Assembly: GCA_033557685.1 (NCBI GenBank)
Contig: JAWQRN010000409.1
Span: 1-30,151 of the forward strand
Direction of reading: 5' to 3'
Source of the DNA: Sperchopsis tessellata
Taxonomy: Eukaryota; Arthropoda; Insecta; Coleoptera; Hydrophilidae
DNA: 30,151 nt
Of this stretch, positions 9,320 through 21,300 are shown one piece after another. The notes beneath the pieces were generated by a model. It saw nothing but the letters and a program-made list of their open reading frames with translations, had not been told where the DNA came from and did no database searches. Both the position numbers and the translations under genes were made by a program. The number at the start of each line of letters is the position of its first letter. Position 1 is the first letter of the stretch.

Positions 9320-12300
9320 GTGAGTGTAAACTTTATATATTTGCACGACTGCACTTAATTTTAGTCAGGTATGTTAGCAGGGATTTCAAAAATATATGGT
9401 GTAGGTGAAATAACAATAATAAGCAAACAATATAAATGTTCTGTTTATATCAATTTAATACATGTTTAAAAGCTCATTAAACATTTCTGCTATTTGGTTT
9501 GTTCTTTTTAACTTTAAAATAATGTCTAGTTTTCATTTTGGCTTTTGACTTGCTTGCATATGATATGTTAAAAAAGGTTTTCTTCGATTGGTTCTTTAAT
9601 GTGATTGCTACAACTATTTTTTCCTTACTTTGACTACGTTAATTATACATATCTAGTGCTTTCTGTAATGCTTATTAGATAGAGTTTTATATTGTAAATT
9701 ATGTGTGTTCTGATTAAATATACGATGAGCACTACTTTCTTATGAATTTTGGTTAATTATCAAAGTAATATTGATATTCGGCCATACTTAATCTCAATTT
9801 TTGATTATCGTTAATGCTTATGATATGACATCGAACTGATCGGATTACGAGTGTCTGAAGCTGAACCAGTAATTTCTCATGTTCTTCACAGCTAAATAAT
9901 TTTATTATTTAGTAATTTCCTACCTCATGATAAAATATAATAAAACAAACAGGCAGCAAATAAATTACTTAAGTTAACACAAATCATATGCATCATTGAT
10001 AATCGAGAATGGAGATTCATTATATTTATGTTAAGATAATACATGTATATTATAAATATATATTTCACTTGCACTTTTTAGGCTGATTTTTATAGCAAAT
10101 TGTCCAGCAATGTGAGCACCTCTGGGGTAGTGTAGGGTTGAACAAGATATGGAAGATTTTATTACGAGAGTAGGGGGAATGCCAACACTGCCAAAATATC
10201 CATACTACTTCATGGAGCACATGCAATTTAAGAAAGATTCCTTGTATAGACTGTACAGAAACGTTTTGCATGTTGTTTGGCTTTGAATAGTTTAACTTTA
10301 ATTTTTCTATGTTCTTTTTTTGTGTTGTTTTGTTTTTTTTTAATTATAAAATAGGAGGACGTATTTTGAGCATTCAATTGAGACAAATTGTGTTCAAACA
10401 TTTTGGCAATTATGACATGTGTACAACTGAATTGTTGAAACAACTTGAACATTTTATTGTACCGCTAACAAAAATTTGTGGACGTTTTGCAGAAGCTACC
10501 GGTGTGAGTATGAAAGTACTATCAAAATAATAAAAAAATGAATGTCATTTGCCCAAAATGGAATGTGTTCATCTAGTGAAGAAATATACCAAAAGTGAAA
10601 GTAAATGCATTTTAAGAACAATTTATTTGTAACCGCGGAAAAAATGGCTCCCACTTTTCAATAACTTCATGTAAAGTTTACTACAGATACTGGGAATGCA
10701 GATACAAGAGAATGTTTGCGGAAAGTTGTTCACGGCGTAGAATTTTGTTGGCAAAAACAATCATCAATAACTATTTAAATTTATTTAATAATATTAATAA
10801 TCCTATATTTTATTTTTATTAAATTTTCTTACTATTTATAATGGTAAATAAAAAGTATCCTTATTTACAACTTTTCATAAGTGTCAATTACTAAATATAA
10901 TGTATATCCTGGACTCGTGCAATATACCCTACCAAAATAGCTAAATTTGGGCCACAAATTGTACTATTTACAAACACCGTCAAGTCAAGTGGGTTCAATT
11001 TTGCCGAGTAGAGCTTCCTGCCAGAATAAAGTACCCCTCCTACAATTCTAACTTGCCAGAGGTGCTTACGGAATGGTTATGTTATAGAGTGATGACAAGT
11101 TGGTTTTTGTTGCTGTTTTACTATCAAATTTGTTTGAGTTAATAATAATACCATATAAACTTATATATTTGGTATATATGTTATGGCCAACGTCTAAACT
11201 TGACTACTTTATCAACCAACTGAGAGTTTATAAACTAACAAACCCCTTTGTTATTTCCACCCAATAAGCACAAATTTAGTTAGTTTGTAAACTAGTCAGT
11301 TAGTTTAAAGTGGCTAATATGAATATTTGTATTTTGTTAATATAACAAAAAAAAAAACCGTATGTTGACTAGTGTATAAATTTAGTATCTCTAGCTGATT
11401 TGATTGAATAGCATGTTTAATTTAATACAATTAAGTTTACTTGACAGTTTCTTTTTTATTACGTTTATTTGTAAGCTTTGTTGTTACTTGCCATCTGTCG
11501 GGTTCTGTTTACAAATTCGCTGTTTTATAATATCAAACAGTCATGCGAATCATTATTTTGCCTGTTTTTTTTTTATCAAGAACTACATAACCTATTTCAA
11601 CAAGCTATAGATGTAGTGTTAATAGTAATAATCACTTTTGTTTTCACTAGTAGGTCTACTTTCCTGCAATTTCTTCACAGCTTTGCTGATACACATCTCT
11701 TAGTAGTTCATAACATTTTGGCTGTGGATCCATTGTATTATGTATATTTTATACAACATAAACTGGTAAAACAAGCACTGAAAATATAACCTTGAATCAA
11801 ATTAGCTATAAACATTATTTAGTTTACATACTAACCAATATGACATTGGTTAGTTTTTATACTAGTAGTATGAAAACTACTTTATAAACTGGCTAGTTTA
11901 CCAACTATCCAAATTTGCTGTTAATTTAGTGGACAAAGTAGTTTCTATTAATATATTGGTAAGTTTATACATTAGCCAGTTTAAACTTTAGCCATAACAT
12001 TTTTAGTGGTACTAATATTTCCTTAGTTCTATCTCTCTAAACTGGAAACATTTCTACATGATGTAGCTGTTGTATATAAGAATTTGTTGCTTCCTTGGCA
12101 GTACATAAATGTGTAATTTTAATATTTGATAAAATCAAATATTAAGCAAACTGGCAACCTCTCACAATATGCTCACCCGCGATCTCAAAGCATATATACA
12201 AGGAATGAAATATGTATCGTACGTGGAAAACAGCTAATTACAATCTATAGCAGTGCTGATGATGACTTAATGACAGAACACGTGCCCACTGCATTTAGTT

Positions 12301-15300
12301 TGTTACCATCATTTTGCAAAACGTAGTTCATTTCTGTATTAAATATATCGACTTGGCCGGTTTGCTTGATAAAATCAAATATCAAAATTCCACATAGCTG
12401 TTGTATGTTTGTTAGGTCAAGTTGCAGATACCTGTAAGTGGAAACTTATTTGTTTTCTTCGAAAAAAGAAAAACAATGAATATCAGTAAAAATAAAATGA
12501 ATTTTAAAATACCATTTGTGATACAAATAGATAATAATACTAGGTATGTTCTTGTTACTTACTCATAGTATACCACTTCACTTTCATTATGAAGTAAAGA
12601 GAAAAATTATAAACCACACAGCATTGTCCAGTTTCCATATATAATGTATTTAAGGTATTTAATGAATGGGATTATTTGTTATTTGCTATTGATATCGAAT
12701 ATGCCATTGGTAAATTCTCCCTTCCGAATCCCGACAATTATAGGCATATCTGTAGTAATATCTTGAAGTCTGCCTTTGCTTCTCATAAATCTTCACTGCT
12801 TGATACGGTATCATCTTTGAGAGAACGAATCAGGGCTCATGGTTTGCTTGTTACCAGAGCAGATAAAGGTTCCTGCGTGGTCATCTTGAACAAATATGAC
12901 TATATACTTAAGGTGGAGGAGTTCTTGAGGGATAATAATTTTAAATTACAATCATCTAATCCCGTCATCAGGTACATGTCTTCTCTTCGTACTCTTTAGC
13001 TTGTTATAAAAGCACATCTTTCTTGCCCCAATCTAAGGTCACTTAGATGAATCCTTCTGTGTCGAGGTTGTATGGCCTTCCAAAAATTCATAAAGAGGGC
13101 TGACCCATGAGACCTGTTGTGTTTTACAAATGCTCTTTTGCTCATAGACTAGCTTTCTTCAATTCTCTTTTTCATCGCCTGTTCTTTATCCCCTTGTCAC
13201 TCGGTTCTTTCCATCTAGAGCGTGGTACTATTTTTCAGGTTGCTCGTGTGAATGGTTGCCCTACCCCTATTGTTCGCAAGGCCTACGATAGGAAGTTAAA
13301 AAACATTTTCCAATATCTTTGTTATCCAGTTCCCCAGCCCTCTCCCAACTCTTACGTTTACATACCCTTCCATGGACCTTTTTCCTATAATATTGCAAAA
13401 CATCTTAGAGCAGTTCATGAGGAAGCCAAGATCATCTTTCATCCTGGTAGGACCCTACACAGCATGCTGGTGTTAAACAAAGATCAGCTTGACCCTAAAT
13501 CTAACAGTGGGGTTTATTTCCTGCTCTGTGGGTGTGGAGCGGAGTTTATTTGGCAGACTGGACGTTCTTTTAATACACGATATAAGGAACACATTCGCAG
13601 CATCAAATACACCACTGATTACTCTAGCTACGCCAGTCATGTTGTCTCCTGCAATCATGAACCCTATCATCCTGCACAGATATCCCAAGCGGAAGAAACT
13701 GGATATTGCCGGGTGCCTGGAAATATACATCAGAAGTCTATCCGTTCCTATTCTTAACCTCGGCGAATCGCACATTTTCACCTCCAATCTCTCATTTAAA
13801 ATTATCTTCAATAGGCCAATTCCTCGTCTTGCAGTTGGTAAGTCTTGTGACACCGGTTAGATGTGTTGTTGCCTTCACAATCGATAATTATTGTTTTGTG
13901 TTTTCGCTTGAGAATCACCTAATGTGGTTAAAACCAGTCGCGATATTATGTATGTATAATAAACTTTGTGGAACGACAACATTTTTAATTTTTAAATCAT
14001 GAAGTTTATCTGCAAAATATCGAATTTTCTATTTTCTGATTTATTTGTATTTCACTAAAGTAGAAGAAATCCTAAAACCTGAAGATGTCATAACCTCCCA
14101 TGACATGGTGCATTGCCTTATCAGCTATTGTAATTCTGAGGAAAAAGTTAAATTTCTTTACTAATATGTAGAGTATATAATTTGACATTTTTATTTCCGA
14201 CCTTAACATGATCACCAATGTAGAATAGTTAGTACTAACAACATATTGCAAAAGTTTCTGAATGCTGGAATTAATGCTGTAGACACAGTGTTTAGAAAAA
14301 TATTACTTATCATCAATCTTCGTACAATATGCTATTCGGCTTCATTCATATGAACTAAGTATCTAATTTAAGCCATATACGAGAGATAATGAGATGTTTA
14401 ACTTTGCAGTTAGTGCTAGGATACTTTTTAAAGGAAATTCCTTCTACAGATAATAAAAAGTATCTCTCGTATATGGCTTACATTAGATTCTTAGTTCATA
14501 TGAATGAAGTCGAATAGCATATTGTACGAAAACTGAGCTGCATAGGGGATGCAGTTGTACTGATGAGAAGTGGTATTCTTCGAAACACCGTGTCTACTGT
14601 ATTCATTCAGATATTCAGCAACTTTTGCAATATGCTATTATTAACGTGGTCGGAAATTATGGAAGCAATATTAAAATGTAGAGTATATGATTTATGAGTT
14701 TGACCTGATATTTTCTTAACTGCCTTCGATTGGTAATAATTTAATAACAAAGCTATTAAATACCAGTAAATTCCATAAAAATTTTGCTATTGTATTCTAA
14801 AATGATTATGAAATTCTGAATAGACTGGAAAGGTTCTTTTTCTCCAAGGTTATATTTGAATGCAGTTATTGAACGTTTTATTTTTAATTTTAATCTCCTC
14901 ATTTTTGACACTGTTGCAAAGATACAGAGTAATGTGACTGATAGTTGGTCAGCATCACTATACTTTCACAGTCTGCTTTGTTCGGTTTTTTATATATTTT
15001 TTGTATTTGAAAACCTACTTTGGACTGCTTTTTATATTATATTAGACTGTAATTAGTTGTAAACCAATTTCTTTTAAACATTTTTAACTTGATCGATGAC
15101 TTATAATGTCGAATATGTTTTGAAATCATACTTCATATTACGATATAATATAATTTAAATATATTCATTGTTACAGCATTCAATTACACAAAGTATGTTA
15201 ATTGTTGTCATATTAGTTAAAAATTAAAATTGTAATTAATAATGTAAGAATTTGTAGATATATAGTTTAGTTATACTTAATTTTGAAGTATGATATAAAA

Positions 15301-18300
15301 ATTTTACAATCATTTGAATTTTATTTTTAAAAGCTTTGCACAGTATCGTACAAATCAAAGCATTGGTCCTCCAAATGTTCAACATCCGTTTTTAATACCA
15401 AGTTTTTGTTTGATTTGAGTTGTTCACTTCTTTTTTGAATAGTTTATTTGCCAGAAGTTGCGAATGTGTTATTTTTCAAAATTCATTCTACCAAAAAAAT
15501 TTTAAATATATTCCTAATTAATATATCCAAGTTATAGTATTTTGTACAAAAATCGGGAAGTCTTAATTTTTTGCAGATATAAATATAAAATGTGTTGCAG
15601 TTAGAAAATTTGTTGGATCTTAAAAATTTTCCATTACAAATTGTGTCTAAATAATTTTAATGCTTCTTTATTCATCAAACAAATTTGAACAGTATATACT
15701 AACTTCAAAATAATCCTCGGCTATCTACTCTTAAATTTATTAGTTATTGTTCATTTATTAATCACAGTTACTTCCTTCGACCTATTAATGTCATCTTTAC
15801 GAATGTGGTAAGCTATGAGTATTAACTCACATCACACAATCATTAGGGTTAAAAGTTTCACTATTCATATAATTGTGAACAGTAGACTTACATCAAAAAT
15901 TTTATTTTATGTTAAATTTTCCAGGAATAGGAAGTGAATTTGTGAAATTATTATTATACATCTTTACATTTTTCTTTGCATCTTAGAGCACATTTCATTA
16001 TCACGTCTTAGACTTCACTCTTACAATATTATGCCTTTCTTATCATCTATATTAGTCAATCAAATTGTCAGTTTATTCCTTTCAACTAAAGTTTGCATAA
16101 CAATCTATCCAGGCATTTCTTTAGTGGTGTTGTCAAAATCACATCATTAACCTAATAGCTGATCATAGAAATCCCAACATGCCGTACTACATATAAGTAA
16201 TGTTGTAAACATTTCATTAAAAAATCTTAAACATTTCATGTAAAATATATCATTTGTATAATAGCAAATATAAACACCACATAAAGGTTTATATTGTAAT
16301 ATGTTTCTAGATTTTCAAAGATTCCAATCTACAAGCAGTGCAGATGACAATGAAGATTCTGAATCGGAAGAGCAAGATCAGTATGAGGAACCGGAAATGG
16401 TCCATGGTATGGAGATACAGTATGAAGAGCCCGTTATACAAGTACCTAGAGCTGAACCAGTTGTTAAAAGAAGAGGGCATTTGCCAAAAAATGCAGTCAA
16501 AATTCTTAAGAACTGGCTCTATGAACATAGATTTAATGCCTATCCCACAGAAACTGAAAAGCAAATACTATCAGAAGAAACCAATTTGACATTTTTACAA
16601 ATAAGTAATTGGTTCATTAACGCAAGAAGAAGGTATGTAACTCACTTTTGTACAAGATAGATTTTACTCACCTTCACTATACATTCTCTCAACCCTCAAA
16701 ATCTAAGTAATAAATCCAAAGTTTCACTAGGAAGTTGTCATAATAGACTGCGAGTTTTTAACTTCTTCAATTTTTAACAGTATATTTTCTGTTAATTTTT
16801 GCTTTTTTTTTCAATTGTATATATTACTCTCTAACCCAAAGTAATTGCCTATTTTCGTAGTTATATATTTTCTCTTTAAAAGAAGTAAGTAATGTAAAAT
16901 TGAAATAGTACGAATTTAACTCATCATCATCATCATAATCAGCTTTTATTTATCCACTGCTGGACGAGAGCCACCCCAAGTTTCTTCCAATAACCACTGT
17001 TGTGTGTTCTTCTCATCCACGTAACTCCCAAACAACTTCTGAGTTCTCTGTTCCACCTGTCATTTGGTCTTCGTCTTGGTCTTATGTTGTCTCTTGGTTC
17101 CCATATGATTAACTTCTTTGACCATTTATGATCTGCTCGTCTTCAAAGATGTCCTGCCCATTTCCACTTTTGCGTCTTTTCTGCATCTATAACATCCCTG
17201 GCCTTAGTCTGACTAATTCTCAAATCCATCATGTGTCTCTCAATACTAATTTGCGTTATTTGGAGCTTCGTGTGTGCAAGGCCTTTAATTCGTCACCACA
17301 GGCAAAACACACTGACCGAAAACCCTGCATTGCAAACACAAAGGCATCTGCGACTTAAATATGTTGCTTAGACATCCAGTTGTACTCCATGCAAGCTTTG
17401 TTTTTCGCACTATCTTTAAAGAAATATCTCCATCCATCGTTATGAGCTGGCCCAAATACATGTATGATGTTACGGTTTTGATTAGTATACCCTCGATGTA
17501 CACATTGGCTGGCAGCTAGCTCTTTGAGCATAACTTTCGTTTTTCTAAGATTCATCCTAAGAACTATATTCCTACTTTCAGAGCTCTTCGATAGCGTGTG
17601 CAAATAACACGATATCATCTGCAAATCTCCATTCACTTTAATGCCCTTTTGTTCCCAGTTTAGTTTCCTGAGCATACACTCTAAAGCAGCACTGAACAAC
17701 TTCGGCGATATGGTATCTCCTTGTCTAACACGTTTTTATATATAAAAAGTTTTCGTTTCCTGATGTAATTTAACTTTTGATGTGGCTTGTTCATAGTTGT
17801 TTTGACTTAGCTGTATGTATGTTTCAGATATTTACCTGATATGATGCGAAGAGAAGGTTACGACCCTAATCATTATACGATTTCAAGACGAGGCAAGCGA
17901 ATGAAACAAGTAGAAGTAGCTCGAAAAAGGCGAAAGCAGATGAGGCAAGATAGAAATAGTGATGACAGCGAAACATACGAATCAGAGGGTAGTGGAACAG
18001 AATTTGAAGAAAATGGAATTAAAGTCCAAAAATTTAATCCATGGCAGGCTGATATTCATTATGGGTTAACAGTTGATTCTGAACATCCTGCAAGTAGAGG
18101 GTAAGTTAATTTTCCTTAAAGTAACATTAAGGAAACTATTTGCTTGAAAATGTTAGGGTAGAAGATAAGATATATGCAGGATTTTCAAAGAAATTATGCA
18201 AAGATAGTAATCTAAAAAGTAATATGAACAAGAAGCATGTATTTGATTCTTACTTAGAGTCTATTAGTACCCATTTTCGATTGCTTTTTATTGAATAGTT

Positions 18301-21300
18301 GATATGTTCCTGGTTTAGTTTTATTCTCACAACTAGCCATAATCAGAATTTCAATATTGTCACTTTCTATGAAGGGTGCTTTTCCATAGAAAAATTAGTC
18401 TCTGTTAACTTTTAAACCATTACCTATAAAATCGAAACTGTATGGTTGGTATAAATAATCCTTTTACTACATGTAACAAAGATTTATTACATGTTTATGT
18501 GTGAGAATATTTTTAAGAAGGTGTATAAGAACAATGATTTTATATTACAAATTTGCTCACACAAAAACACAGATAAATCTTACTTAAATTAATAACTTTC
18601 AATATTTATTATAGTTGGTTGCAGCATTGCAGAAATTGGAGTTTTGTATTAAAGTTAATTTAAATTTGAAATAGTAAAAATAGCAATCTGTCTTGAACAC
18701 TAGCATTTTTTATGACCATAGTGAGTAAAATCTTAATCTATTAAACTGTCAAGGTAATATCCTACTTTAAAATGTGGATATTACATATATAGGTGGTAGC
18801 AGTTTTGCAGAAACAGGTTTTTTGTACTAAAATTAATTTAAATTTGAAATAGTAAAAAACATAATTTATCCTGAAAACATAGCATCTTTTACAACAATAC
18901 TGAGTAAAATCTTAAATCTATTAAACTGTCAAGAAAATATCCCACTAAAATATAGATATTAAGTATTTTCTCTTTTTTTCTCATAGTAGAAATACAACAA
19001 CCTTACTCTGGCACGCACCTTATGTCAGGGACTGTATGTCACCTAATAATAAAATTTATTTTATTCCAAGAACTATTTCTGTTCAATCATACATTCAGAA
19101 CAAGTGTTGGCATATAGTTTACAAACACCTTGTATGTGTAATAATACTACCTTAATATCAAATTAAATTTTTGTTATTTATTGCTACTGGTAATAAAACT
19201 CTAGCAAGTCTATTCTTATAATTTCTAAAGATTATTTTTGATATGTAATATTTATAATTCATATAGTAATTGAATGGGTGAATACATATTTATATAATGA
19301 ACTTCGCTTGAAGATCCGATGAAGTAGTGCCTGTCATCCATTAACATTGAAATACGAATATCTGCAATAGATACATTTCTACGGAAGTGTAGTATTATTT
19401 CTACTCGGAAACATTTTGTAATTATATTTATTATTTGTTATTGTTATGAAATATAACTTTTATAAAAACAAAGATACTTTTGATGTTCGTTCAAATATAA
19501 AACTGAAATAATATCTGAACAAAGTGAAGATTTTGGCACGCTTAGGCATATTGCACTCATTAAAAGAAGTATTATACATTTGTGTCATATAAATCTGAGA
19601 GTAATGTTTTTATGTTGTACTATAGAAAAAGTCTATAGACAGGTAGATTTGCTATTTCATTTGGAATATACTGAAAACCGAGCTATGTTGCATATGTTAA
19701 GTATGTCTATTACATCTTTCTCTTTTCAGTTTCAGATTTTTCTGTCTTTGAAAAAGCCCTCTTAAATGTATGTTTATTTTCGTCTTAATGAAGGCATATC
19801 TACAAAAACCTTGATAATATATTTTCTTTCAGGTAGTAAAAATGTTTTCTGATGCGACAAATTACAGAACAAGATTCCATATTTCATTTTTCCGACTGTA
19901 ACATGCTATGTATTAGGGGGACCGGAATGTAAGGTCGTTTCTGCGCATGTCCATATTTGTTTATCATTTATCACCTCATTGTGTACTTCAAGCCGTGCTA
20001 AAGACATTTTAATGATAAAGTGACTTGTTTAGTTATAAATAATTAAATCTTAAATTTTTTTTTTTTGCAATTATGGGTGAAATGGCGAACCAAATACCAG
20101 AAGAGGTATATATCCAGCATTGTATGATTTTTGAGTTTCACAAGGGTAGTAACGCAACAGTTGCTACCAAAAACATTTGCGATGTTTATCCAAACACCAC
20201 AATACAGAAGCGTTTTTTGATCGCTTAATCACTGGAGATGAAAAATGGGTTCTCTATGATAATCTAAAACACGAAAGGCAGCGGCTCTCTCCAAATTAAT
20301 TGCTACAAAGTACTGCTAAGCCAGATTTACATCCCAAAAAGGCGCTTTTGTGTGTTTGGTGGAGTAGTTGCGGAATCGTTCATTTTGAAGTGCTGAAACC
20401 TGGACAAACTGTGAATGCAGACCTTTAGTGTGAACAATTGCATTGAGTAAAACAATCTTTAATTGAAAAGTGTCCAGCAATTGTCAACAGAAAAGGCGTT
20501 ATTCTGCAACACGATAATGTAAGACCGCACTGCGCAAGTTGAACCCTGGAAAACCATACTCGCCTGACATTGCACCATCGGATTTCCATTTATTCCGATC
20601 GCTACAACACTTTCTGTGAGAAAAAATTTGAAAATTTTGATGATATCCAAAATGCCATCTCCAGATATTTTACTCAAAAACCAATTGATTTTTATCGATC
20701 CAGCATTGAAAATTTGCTCACTAGATGGCAAATGGTTGTTGATAACGAGGGTGATTTCATCATTGATTAAAAATAAAAACAAGTTAAAAATTTATTTTGA
20801 ATTTAATGTAAAAAAACGACATTACTTTCCGGTCCCCCCAATATATTAAATAAATTTAATCTTTTTTCAGTTTTGTTTCGTAAATAATGGAATAAAATTA
20901 TATGTGATAGTAAAAAGAATTGAAAGTTTTTCAGAACCCTCCAAGAAAAAAGTAGGCTTTCTATTCAGTGACGTCAAATCTGCTGACATCATCACAATAT
21001 GTAATTTGAAATCAGTTGATGTGTCTAGAGTTCTGCCGAAAATTTTGTCATTTGAGTATTATCCAATTTGTTGGATATTTTTGCTTAGCCATTATATTGT
21101 ATTTTTTATTTAAATTGAATATTTAATGTATTTTGTATTTAAATTAAATGTATTTTTTATTTAAATTTAATAATTAATGTATTTTCTATAAAACTAATTT
21201 ATTTGAAATTTAATTACAGGTCACAAAATATTCACGTGCAAGAATATGAAGAAAATGTTATTACTGAGGATGATCCTATTGGAAACAACCAATCAAATGT

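Noticed and set aside
11404..11789. Two overlapping hydrophobic frames, suggesting a membrane protein
   Set aside because: They lie inside a TIR element and are rich in Phe and Leu because of T-rich DNA. No start context, splice sites or motifs support them.
13473..13853. 126-codon frame on the - strand
   Set aside because: It is antisense to the Penelope-like GIY-YIG region, which has clear family motifs on the + strand.
16307..16589. Alternative frames over the homeobox exon on both strands
   Set aside because: They are shadows of the TGIF homeodomain frame, without motifs.
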